Origin: Moniliophthora roreri
Lineage: Eukaryota > Basidiomycota > Agaricomycetes > Agaricales > Marasmiaceae
NCBI GenBank assembly: GCA_001466705.2
Contig: LATX02000001.1
Span: 1,240,001-1,304,000 of the forward strand
Reading direction: 5' to 3'
Length of the DNA stretch: 64,000 bases
This document shows positions 49,021 to 57,812 of this stretch, piece after piece. The position numbers were made by a program, and so were the translations under genes. How positions within the stretch are numbered: position 1 is the stretch's first letter; each line of letters starts with the position of its first letter. The notes under the pieces were generated by a model, which was given only the letters and a program-made list of their open reading frames with translations, did no database searches and was not told where the DNA came from.

Positions 49021-49310
49021 TTTCTTGTCCTTACTATTTCAGTATTTATTTTAGTATTATACTTGCTCAAATTAATAGTGTCTACATTTACATAGCATTT
49101 GAATGACCATGTTCTGCTGTGTATGAAACATATCTATTCCACATTGCCTGTGCAATGTCATCATGTTTTTGTGCTGCTGCTTTCCATAATATGTATGCCC
49201 AAATGCTCAGCCTGAATAGTAGGAGGCTCAGTCTGAAAGAGCTCAATTGTTTCTCTTTGGGAGAGATGACAAGGGCAGTTATGATGTTGGCTCAATGATT
49301 CTTAGTATCT

Positions 49311-50935
49311 TCATAGTTCCTTTTCATGGGAGTTGTAAATGCAGATGAAGTTGTGAATAGCACAGAATGCTGCAATCATCTTGGCCTGTGTCTCTTCAGA
49401 ATACTTGGGTGCACATGCCATAAGGTTGAACCACCTCTTGAAGATTCCAAAGATTCGTTCAACAACATTACGGGCTTGAGCATGGCAAAGATTAAACAGT
49501 TCTTCCCAATTCTTTGGTCTGGAAACAGGTTCTGCCAGATAGTATGTTCCTGGCTTGATGACAAAGTCTATCCCACGAACACTCTCATATATTGCACCAT
49601 CTGATGCTGAACCTTTCCATCCACTGCACACATAGGTGAATTTCAGATCAAAGTCACATGCACAGAGAACATTCTGTGTAACACCCCTCTTTCTATTCCG
49701 ATTGTGGCCAACAGACTCTGCAGTGCAGTGTTGATCAAAATGTGAACCATCAACAGTAGCACAAGTATCTTTGAAGTAGGGATAGAGCTTTGGATTGGAC
49801 TAGACCTCATATGGTGTGTGATCAGGTAGAGGACAAACATATTTTCAGTAGAATGTGCCACAGAATTTGTCAAGTAAAAGCAGAACATATCTATAGAATA
49901 TAGTGTTAGAATTCAGCTGTTACGTTACTTGCGCAGCAACGACAACAACTCAACACCACTTGACGTAGTGATGTGGAGTTAACTTCATCAAGAAAGGAAA
50001 ATTCCCTTCCTGAAGGAGCAAGGTTCAAGTTAGAGAGCTAGCTTTAGAAAAGCTAGAGTTCAGAGGTCCGTTCGTTGGCTAAACACAAGTTTGATTAAAC
50101 TAGGTCAAGCTGAAGAGCTTAGACCTAGAAAACTATCTACTTATACACCCTTTGTAGCTACTCGTTTGGATACAAACTGCAAGATCGACATCGTTGTTTG
50201 TTAAACAAGTAGAAAGCAATGGAATGTGGTAGAATGTCGACGAAGTCATAAGTAAGGAACTTGACATCATAAGCGATGTCATTGAAAGGAGATAGAAACT
50301 AATAGAATAAAATGAAGTCACGATGATGTCATAAATATTGAAGAGGGAAAGGGGTACTGGGAATGTGGATAAGTCCAGATGTCAAGAAGAAACATATTGT
50401 TGGGCGCTAAGTCACCCAAAATGGTAGTACAAGAAACAGAAAGCAGAAAAGTGGAAAAGAAAATGTCTGATAGTTGAAAAACTGTAACATCAACTTGCTT
50501 AATTATAGGAAAGAAGTACTTCAAGATTGTCTCACCACTTTGCTGGAAACACTCCTGGAGATCTCTATTGGATGCACCTGCACGCCCAAGATAGAGAAAA
50601 ATGGCAAGCTGCTCTGCAGCACTGACATGTTTTCCATCTTTGAGACCTGAGTGCATCTGCAGTTTCTGCAGCAGCTTTCTGAAGACATACTTGGTCAAGC
50701 CAAGCTGTTCTTGAAAGCGCCAAGGGTGGCCATCCAAGAGTTCATTCAGCCAGGCTTCACCAGTGAGAATGGAAGTGCACATTAGTTGGCACTCATTCTG
50801 CATACTGTATAGTATTGCAGTAACTGCACCACTGACAGCTGCAAGAACAGTTTGCTGCTTGACCTTTTTTCGACATAATTTGTGTTGTGTATCAGTTTTA
50901 TGTGCAGAAGAAGCAGCAGACAGCATATTGACCAT
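49311..50935 (-). pseudogene. Harbinger DDE transposase (HARBI1-like), decayed
   Basis: DDE_Tnp_4 family nuclease. Exon 1 from 50935 contains LLDGHPWRFQEQLGLTKYVF, VSAAEQLAIFLYLGRAGASN and CFQQSGETILK. An intron of about 630 bp (50523 to about 49893) follows, containing the LTR-like insertion. Exon 2 has the first catalytic Asp in CATVDGSHFDQHC, the second in GWKGSASDGAIYES, and the Glu in ARNVVERIFG. Stops at 49845-49847 (TGA) and 49800-49802 (TAG) interrupt it. The usual DAGY segment after YYLA is absent; the frame runs straight into EPVSRPKNWEELFNL, implying an internal deletion. Confidence 0.85.
49904..50395. mobile_element. LTR-like insertion (possible solo LTR) inside the transposase intron
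   Basis: About 490 bp starting TGTTAGAATTC and ending AAGAAACA, flanked by TATAG (left) and TATTG (right), a 4-of-5 match for a 5-bp target duplication. No coding frame. Contains roughly a dozen CpG, in contrast to the CpG-free sequence around it, so it is younger than the erosion of its host. The right border is uncertain and may reach about 50410, where one more CpG occurs. Confidence 0.5.
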
Positions 50936-51058
50936 GATGGTTGAGTGATAAGCATGCTACAGGGTGTGACTATCTAGTGACAATCTACGTTATATTCAGG
51001 ATCTGAGTCAGTATGGGTCCATGAACATCACGGAAGGTCTACCCAGACCCAGGTCTGG

Positions 51059-51088
51059 GTTCCTTCCTGGTGCCACCAAACAGGCCCT
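51059..51088 (-). repeat. Right terminal inverted repeat of the Harbinger element
   Basis: Reverse complement of 47612-47641 over all 30 bases; ends ACCAAACAGGCCC before the TAA duplication. Confidence 0.92.
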
Positions 51089-51091
51089 AAG

Positions 51092-52114
51092 GGGCTTGTT
51101 GAATTGGTGAGAGACCCATTAGGAAATTGCCGAAACCCAAAAAGGATTCCACAATCCTTTTTAGAACATGCATCATAATATAGATAACAAGTGTTTGCAT
51201 AATAGTATTTTTTTTCTGTCTGCATTGTTGATAACATCATTGAGGAGCATTCACTATGGCTGCCAATACACTTCTCTTAACTGAACCATAACCATCATGT
51301 CTGATGCTGACTCTGCTGTCCTTCCTATCCAAATTGAAAGTGTTATAAAGATGGACATCTGACAAGTAGAAGCCCTCATATCTACTGGAAAAGATCTCTT
51401 CAGTTCACCAGACTACCCTGCATGATATCTCACAGGTCTTAGTGACAATAACTACTTGCTCATGCTCAAGGCTGTTATTATTGGAGCTCTCATCACTGAC
51501 AGCCAAGAAGTCCCTCAGGAACATCAAGTTCACACTGTGTAGATGTTGTTTGAGAAGGACTCAGCTGTATTTTCAGGAACTGGCTCAGGAAAGACATTTA
51601 TTATAGCTATTCTAGTATGGATGACAGGGAGAGGGAAGGTTTGCTTCACATTGTATCTATTGAACTCATGAATTGAAATTTTCAGAATCTTCATGCTTCA
51701 TAATTGCAAAAGTGCATTTGTGAGCACAGAGGATGTGATGGTACAAAACAAAGATGTTTTAATTTCTAGAGATACTGTAGGCAGAGGGTTAGCATTAAGC
51801 ATTGGGCAGACACACCTTTAGTACATCATATCTAGCTACTAGTGCACTAGCCAGAGATCAACCTTCCATACTTCTTAGCTACCCATCTCTAGCTTGTAGG
51901 ACTTGAGATTTGGATCCTTAAGCACAGTCCTCATCCTAAACTTGCATAGCAGCAGAGATAATACATGAAGATGAACGACAGCAGACAAGGCAAAAATTTT
52001 CCAGTAACTACACTTGTCATCTATATTATGATGCATGTCTCAAAAAGGATTGTGGAATCCTTTTTGGGTTTCAGCAATTCCCTAATGGGTCTCCTGCCAA
52101 ATTGACAGGTCTCT
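51092..52114. mobile_element. Second inverted-repeat element, about 1.0 kb, carrying a helicase fragment
   Basis: Left arm 51092-51193 and right arm 52010-52114 are inverted copies of about 100 bp, differing at a limited number of positions; both contain the hairpin AAAAAGGATT...AATCCTTTTT. The outer end GGGGCTTGTTGAATTGG resembles Harbinger ends, and the element abuts the right TAA of the Harbinger copy. A clean target duplication is not visible (TAA left, TAT right). CpG-poor throughout. Confidence 0.7.
51297..51650 (+). pseudogene. Fragment of a RecQ/DEAH-type helicase gene
   Basis: The frame from the ATG at 51297 (MSDADSAVLPIQIESVIKMD) runs through three stops and reaches a P-loop, FSGTGSGKTFIIAILV, near 51575. 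The layout resembles the N-terminal part of the helicase-like ATPases that are numerous in Agaricomycetes, in which a Q-like helix precedes GTGSGKT. Two of the stops are TGA where Arg (CGA) would fit. The fragment lies between the inverted arms of the 1-kb element. Confidence 0.5.
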
Positions 52115-52156
52115 ATGGGTAGCAAAAAAAAATTTTAATACACAATGTTGATTTTT

Positions 52157-52602
52157 TTTTAAGGACTGTTGAGGGGAACCAACCGACCATCACCTGCCAT
52201 ATATGGAAAGTAAGTGACATCACCTTACCAAATTTGGTTGACCTTTTGTTCCTTGTTACCTGCTCTCCATCACTCTCTACAATCCTTCAGCTGCATAAAT
52301 GAATTTCCAAGGTCAGAATCATATGCAGTGACAAGCAGCAGGCTGAATGAGTAGATTTGGGATTGAGAACAAAACTGACAGCAGTCACAGAGGCGCTGTT
52401 GTGATTACCGAAGAAGTTCAAAATTGGAATATTCAATTGCCTGCAACAACAGAATTCTGTTATTTCTGCCAAAGAAAAGCAAGTAGTGAATAATTTGACC
52501 ACATTTGAGCCTCTAAGGATGCCCAAAACCTTGAAAAAGGTTTGACTCAAAAAAATTTTTAAGGACCTTAGGACTGAACCAACCGACTATCATCGTCTTC
52601 GG
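52157..52602 (+). repeat. Imperfect 45-bp direct repeat upstream of eL32
   Basis: About 45 bases at 52151-52195 recur at 52555-52600: both have TTTTTAAGGAC, a variable decanucleotide, then GAACCAACCGAC-ATCA. The second copy lies in the eL32 promoter region; the first lies at the edge of the CpG-poor block, about 400 bp upstream. Confidence 0.6.
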
Positions 52603-52911
52603 GATCCACGGCCCGCTGCCCCCTTGGGTCCCTAGTACTAAGCTTGCTCGTCACTAGGGGCCGGTTACAGGTCTAGGTAATCACGCTTACACAACCTTTG
52701 CAAGTGACCGGGGGGTCCTCCTCAAATTTTTCCCACACGCAAACACCAACGCTCGTCGACGGTTAGGACGACCACGACAGACCACCAACCTCTTTCCGCC
52801 AAAAAAAAACCCCGGTGAGTACTCAGAACTTTCTTACGAACCAGTTATACCATTTCTTTGTTGCTCTGTTGGCTCATTTCGTTGGATTGCGCTGACTCTG
52901 GTTGGATGTAG

Positions 52912-53414
52912 ATGGCCATCAAGACGCCAATTGTCAAGAAACGCACCAAGGCCTTCAAGAGGCACCAGTCGGATCGTTACCACAGTGTCAAGGAGGCATG
53001 GCGGAAACCAAAGGGTATTGATAACAGAGTGAGGAGGAGATTCAAGGGTCAATTGCCTATGCCCAAGGTGCGCACGAGTGACTATCTTTCCTGGTTCCTA
53101 CTAGTATATTGACTTTTCCTCCTCTTCTCGCAGATTGGTTATGGAAGCAACAAGAAAACACGCCATCTCCTCCCCAACGGCCTCAAAAAGTTCCTCGTTT
53201 CCAACGTCAAGGAACTCGAGTTACTGCTCATGCACAACAAGAGCTACGCTGCCGAGATTGCCCACAACGTCTCCAGCAGGAACCGTACTACCATTTTGGA
53301 GAGGTGCATAACATTCATTTTCCCATTACTTCCCCTTATTGACATTCTCTCAGAGCAAAGGTTCTCGGTGTCAAGGTCACCAACCCAGCTGCTCGCTTGC
53401 GGTCAGAGGAGTAG
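52912..53414 (+). CDS. RPL32: 60S ribosomal protein L32 (eL32)
   Basis: Large-subunit ribosomal protein. The ATG at 52912 directly follows a splice acceptor (GATGTAG), so a 5' UTR intron starting near 52815 (GTGAGT) is likely, as is common for fungal ribosomal protein genes. The protein reads [40 protein letters not shown], then over an intron [40 protein letters not shown], and over a second intron [19 protein letters not shown], ending at 53414. Length (about 132 residues) and sequence match the family closely. Confidence 0.94.
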
Positions 53415-53480
53415 ATATACGCTTACATTCTTACGCTGTTCTATGTATTCTATGCCATGTGACCACATAAACATACATCC

Positions 53481-54398
53481 ATGCTTCGTTCTGCCTCTCA
53501 TTCGGGCGACTGGTACACCGCCAATCCAACCAAACTCGACCAGCAGCTTGATAAATGGCTCTCAGAAGTCGATTTACCCACTCGTAAACTCAAAGCCGTC
53601 ATCGCTCCCCATGCAGGGTACGCTTATAGCGGTCCCACAGCTGCATGGGCGTATAAACCCATCGATACGACTGTCATTAAAACAGTTTTCATCCTCGGTC
53701 CTTCGCATCACGTCTACCTCGATGGATGTGCTCTTTCGCCTTGTGATAGCTACGCTACACCCATAGGCGATCTTCCCATCGATAAACAAATCGTCCAGGA
53801 GCTCAAAGACACCAACCAGTTTGAGATTTTTTCCAAATCCCAAGACGAGGACGAGCATTCCCTCGAGATGCACCTTCCCTACATACGCAAGGTGTTTACA
53901 TCGGAGGATATCAAGATCGTACCGATTGTAGTGGGGGCGATTAACACGCAGAAGGAGAAGGAGTATGGAAAAGTGCTGGCTCCGTATTTGACTAGGGAAG
54001 ATACGTTCTTTGTGGTTTCCAGTGATTTCTGTCATTGGGGGACGAGGTTCTCTTACACGTTTTACTACCCTTCGCCTGAGGCGGACGGGGTACGACTCGG
54101 CCATTCGATATTGCCTTCACCTACGCATGCCATCCACGAATCCATCAGACGTCTCGACCACGAGGCCATCGATATTCTCCAGTCCGGGGAGGTGAAGACA
54201 CATGACGCGTTTTCAGAGTACCTTAGGAGGACGAAGAACACTATATGTGGAAGGCATCCTATTGGTGTGCTCTTGGGCGCTCTTGCGGCTTCAGGAGGAG
54301 GCAAGATCGAGTGGGTGAGATATAAACAGAGCAGCGAGTGCGAGACGTTGAGGGATAGCAGTGTTAGCTATGCGAGTGGGCTGGTTAGCATAGCATGA
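53481..54398 (+). CDS. MEMO1 family protein
   Basis: Single-exon gene for a 305-residue MEMO family member (human MEMO1, yeast Mho1). The fold is related to class III extradiol dioxygenases and binds copper or iron through His residues. Visible motifs: [83 protein letters not shown] and [12 protein letters not shown]. The metal-ligand His in PHAGY, the HSLEMH motif and FCHWG are present. The role in fungi (redox or iron handling) is inferred from other organisms. The gene starts 67 bp after the eL32 stop. Confidence 0.92.
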   Translation: MLRSASHSGDWYTANPTKLDQQLDKWLSEVDLPTRKLKAVIAPHAGYAYSGPTAAWAYKPIDTTVIKTVFILGPSHHVYLDGCALSPCDSYATPIGDLPIDKQIVQELKDTNQFEIFSKSQDEDEHSLEMHLPYIRKVFTSEDIKIVPIVVGAINTQKEKEYGKVLAPYLTREDTFFVVSSDFCHWGTRFSYTFYYPSPEADGVRLGHSILPSPTHAIHESIRRLDHEAIDILQSGEVKTHDAFSEYLRRTKNTICGRHPIGVLLGALAASGGGKIEWVRYKQSSECETLRDSSVSYASGLVSIA

Positions 54399-54461
54399 GT
54401 CTACTTTTAAAAGGAATTGTACAAATCAGTCTACATAGGGACTTTACAAATGGAATGGCAT

Positions 54462-55465
54462 CTACAAGTTACTCGTGTGTATGACCTGTCCTTGCGTCTG
54501 ACCGTGCAAAACCTTCAATCCAAGCTTCGCAACCTGCGACCCAACTAATCCCTCTCCGTCCCCCTCCGTTCCAGGTACACCATGATCATCCACCACCTCT
54601 CCACTCTCAGGGTCTATAACGATATCCTCCATACCCCAGTCACGTTGTACACCTCCCGTCAAGAACGAAGCATCCGCCAGCTTCTCTTGCCCTACTTCCC
54701 ACCTGCCCACCTCTCCATTCCCTTTCCCCGACGTGACTGTCGTCAGGGAGGCACAACCAACCCGTAGAGGCATCCTTCGGTCACCAATCAACTCTCGTGT
54801 CAACCCAATAACAGTCGCTGCGTGTGATACAAAGAGGATTTTCTTGTGTTTCTTGTGTACTTCTTCTAGCGATAGGAAATCTTGCAGGAAGCCTTTACAC
54901 CGCTCGTACAGCGCATCAACAGGTTCACCTTTTCGAGAAACGTAGTATATCGACTCCCAGCTTGTATCGATGGTATCAGGGAAGAATTGTGTGAGGGACG
55001 CAGCAGGCCCAGGACGAGGATGCAGCCCAGTACCAGGAGCAGTAGGTGAGTACCATTCTCCGATACCGTGCTCAATATAGATGGGTAGGCCTAGGGCTTT
55101 GGCTACTGGTGTAGCGGTTTGAATACATCTGTCTTTTCTCGTTTCATTTGTGATTGTAAGTGGGAAATAGAGGGGAACACACAATACGGACTGCACCACA
55201 CCCCCGTTGGTCTTTCGTCCTCTGGTAGTGTAAGAAAGTGAGCGGCGAGTTCCTGGGCTTGGGATTCACCGAATGCGGCGAGAGGGGGATCGCGAGGCGT
55301 TCCGGTAGGAGAGGTCCATGCGGTGGTTACCCAGTTGAGGCGGAAACCTTCGAATTCGGGATTTAGTTCGACGATGTTGTTATTACTCGCATAGTACGCA
55401 CCGTGTCGAGCGATGTAGATGGAATCGATCATGGTGGACGTGAACGTTCTACTATCCGTGGGCAT
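54462..55465 (-). CDS. Histidine-phosphatase superfamily protein, Tfc7 (TFIIIC tau55)-like
   Basis: Phosphoglycerate-mutase-like fold. From 55465 (or the Met at 55432, which matches the start of yeast Tfc7 better): SIYIARHGAYYASN with the catalytic RHG, PLAAFGESQAQELAAHFL, TGVWCSPY, then over an intron RCIQTATPVAKALGLPIYIE and the diagnostic HGIGEWYSP, FLQDFLSLEEVHKKHKKIL, and FVSHAATVIGLTRELIG with the second catalytic His. The GIGEWY motif is shared with yeast Tfc7, a TFIIIC subunit. The tail is Gly/Glu-rich and ends at 54462. Convergent with the MEMO1 gene, 63 bp between stops. Enzyme activity or a TFIIIC role cannot be decided here. Confidence 0.8.
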
Positions 55466-55702
55466 TTTCCGCCGCTGCTCTTTCTTTCTCTCGACTTGTC
55501 ATCATCAAGCGGTTTCAAGGCGGGAAACTACACTTTATCGATCTCACTCGAATACCACGAAAGGCAAGCCAATGGGGCATCTATTGGGTAGTGAGTCATT
55601 GACACTCATTCAATGCCCTTTTTGAGCATCTTCAGCTAACGGGACTCGTGGAACAAAAGTTGAAAAGACCGCTTCCCATTCAGTTTTGGAATCCTCAAAT
55701 CG

Positions 55703-56071
55703 TCAAAGTCGCTGATAGTAAGGCTCGAACACCTTCCTCGGGTTACCATGTAAGTCAACGCGAAATGAGGTGCTGACGTTTCCTAGTAAGACAAAAGTCG
55801 CGTCTTGGATTCGTTTGGGAGAAGACGTGTAATCGGCACTGTGGACATAAGCAACTTCATGGCTTGCTCTCTTCCTTATTGGCGCGTCATCATGCATCAT
55901 GATCGAGGGTAATGAATGGTAGAAACCCCCAAATGGGATGATAGATCGAATTCCTTTAGGTCCAAGCTTCTGTATTCCTCTACGCTGGAATCTACACTTT
56001 ATGCAGAAACGGAATGATCGCCAATCGACGTGCACAGGTCCGAGCGTAATCTCGTCCAGACTAATGAACAA
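55703..56071 (-). CDS. Possible small unknown protein
   Basis: A single 122-codon frame: ISLDEITLGPVHVDWRSFR, CIKCRFQRRGIQKLGPKG, SIIPFGGFYHSLPSIMM and a C-terminus KVFEPYYQRL. Composition is protein-like and CpG is normal, but no family is recognised and overlapping frames exist on the other strand. Could be an exon of a larger gene or a chance frame. Confidence 0.28.
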   Translation of the reverse strand: MFISLDEITLGPVHVDWRSFRFCIKCRFQRRGIQKLGPKGIRSIIPFGGFYHSLPSIMMHDDAPIRKRASHEVAYVHSADYTSSPKRIQDATFVLLGNVSTSFRVDLHGNPRKVFEPYYQRL

Positions 56072-56574
56072 CCGACAGACGATAGTTGGCTTGTGTCGTT
56101 CAATATATTTGCTTGATCAGGTTCACCAAATCTTTACTTGAACTCGGGATCATGCAGTCCAAATGTGGACTCTATCTAGTATAGGTGGTTGATACGTGCT
56201 GTTCTCTAGTTTCATTCACATAGAAAATCTGGTTTGGAATCCGCAGGAGCTGTTGAAGAACATCAAACAAGACACCTCGCACCGCCGCCGATTGTCAGCG
56301 GGCGGCTGAGAAATACGGGAACTTCGACGAGGATGTTCTGGTGATGGTCAGGACTTGATCCCAGTTCTACGCCTGAGCTCGGGGCAAACTTACGCTCTCC
56401 AGGTCTCAAGTTTTCGCCCTTCGGTTTCCACCTCTTTATGGTCTACTCTGCGGCCTACCATTCGCGACACCACCGAGATCTCAATTACTTCGATGCAAGG
56501 TGCGGGTCCAAAAGGGATTGAACATAGGTATTAGATTGGCCTGCGGTTCTAACAAGGAAAATGACAGTGGTCAT

Positions 56575-57110
56575 GGAGCATAAATTAGGGCTGTGCGATA
56601 TGAGTTACCGTCTCCTTCAATCAAAGGACGTGAACCCTGTTTTCTTGGTGTGTTAATTTGATCAGAAGAGGCTGCTGGGGTCAGAAGGGCTGTACACAGC
56701 GAAATAATTACTCACACTCTCCCTCAATCAAAGGTTCGACTGCGCATCAGCTTGATCAGGAGGAGTTTCCGAGGTCAGAAGGGCTGTGCAAGGTGAGCTG
56801 GTTACTCACACTCCCCTTCGATCAGGCACAAGCTTCTACAATAGTTCCGTCGAAGATCAAAAAACGCAAACAGGGTCCTTCCCGCATGTTGAATTGATTT
56901 AGAGAGGGCTGCCGAGGTCAGAGGGGCTGTGCAAAGTGAGCAAATAACTCGTATTCTCCTTTGAACAGGCATTCTCTCCTTCTGTTGTAAAAGATTAGTA
57001 AACGCGAATGGGGTTCTCGCGCGTTAGCTTGATCAGAATTATCGAGAGGGGCTATGCAGAGTAATCAAATTATTCGCTCCCTTCCTCAATCAGACGCCCA
57101 CTTACTCTGG
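56575..57110. repeat. Degenerate tandem array, about five units of roughly 90-140 bp
   Basis: Units can be followed by the shared core GAGGTCAGAAGGGCTGTGCA and by ACTCACACTCTCC(T)TCAATCA; cores are visible near 56624, 56684, 56776, 56918 and 57044. Each unit begins with a TTGATCAG-like segment (for example 56656, 56753, 57031) preceded by a GC-rich GCGCGTTAGC-like sequence. Units differ in length and sequence, so the array is old. It runs up to the 5' end of copy 4 of the membrane-protein family. Confidence 0.7.
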
Positions 57111-57812
57111 TTTAAGAGAGATTCAGGCGTACTATGTCGCTGGATTCCAAGTCATGGTTACCCCAGTAACTCCACCCCACCAAGAGGCTACGCCGCTGCC
57201 GAGGTGCGAGGCGGATATCTCACCTATGGTCTTGCCTCCCTCACACTTTCGTTTATCGTCATTGCTGTTCGCCAATACATCCGGTCTCGATATCCATGCA
57301 TAACTGTGCAGGAATTGACTGACAAGGAACAGAATCTTGATGCTCTTTACCTTCGCGGCGCTCCAATGATTGAGCAATTGCCCTCATATGCAACGGAGCT
57401 GGAGAACATATCAGGGAGGACAGTCATGTTTGTGCATTTCTTTCTCAGTCCACTTCTCGCTGATCACCACTTGTCATGGCAGCTTGAAAAACCGGGCATC
57501 TAGGATGCGCTGTAGGGCTCTTCAGCTGGTCAGAACCTCGTCTCCAATATGGAAGATATACTTTGGCGTACATTCAAGGATGGCGTCCAGCATCGTCGCT
57601 TGGTATAATGATGTGGAGGACCTGGAACGAGATATAATGGTATGATGCCATTTCTCGTCAACCTCCATCTTGGTGTTTGACAGTTCTCGATACGATAGGC
57701 CGTCATTGAATCTATCGCTCAGCATCGATTCGAATCTCAATTGGCTAGACGTGGATCTGTATCTGACGCGCCTTATCAATCCCAAGAAATTGTAGATCTA
57801 TTATTGACCTAG
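57054..57812 (+). CDS. WKIYLGVHP family, copy 4 (probably frameshifted near the N-terminus)
   Basis: Exon 1 gives the membrane segment (YGLASLTLSFIVIAVRQYI), RSRYPCITVQELTDKEQNLD, APMIEQLPSYATELENISG. A phase-2 intron (about 57428-57490) leads to LKNRASRMRCRALQL and IWKIYFGVHSRMASSIVAWY, NDVEDLERDIM; a phase-0 intron (about 57642-57690) leads to VIESIAQHRFESQLARRG, ending at 57812. The natural start is unclear: the ATG at 57154 opens a family-like N-terminus (PLPRCE) in another frame, which would need a one-base shift to join GGYLTYG. The start given here is the first Met of the open frame. Confidence 0.5.

Larger units (their letters stand above)
47612..51088. mobile_element. PIF/Harbinger DNA transposon, 3477 bp
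   Basis: Both ends carry a perfect 30-bp terminal inverted repeat starting GGGCCTGTTTGGTGGCACCA, flanked by TAA on each side (47609-47611 and 51089-51091), the 3-bp target duplication of PIF/Harbinger elements. Inside are the two genes typical of the superfamily, convergent: a Myb/SANT-like DNA-binding protein (plus) and a DDE transposase (minus). Both have in-frame stops, so the copy is inactive. A 16-base copy of the repeat core recurs at about 47731-47746 as a subterminal repeat. The element is itself CpG-poor. Confidence 0.9.
43750..52555. other. CpG-depleted accessory block (eroded transposon nest)
   Basis: By eye, most 60-base lines between about 43750 and 52555 contain no CpG, whereas lines of flanking genes usually contain several. 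TpG and CpA are common, and several reading frames here are interrupted by TGA where relatives have Arg. This is the expected product of deamination of methylated cytosine in silenced DNA. The main exception is about 49904-50410, which has normal CpG and is interpreted as a later insertion. The borders are approximate: copy 1 of the membrane-protein family (left) and eL32 (right) lie outside it. Confidence 0.7.
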
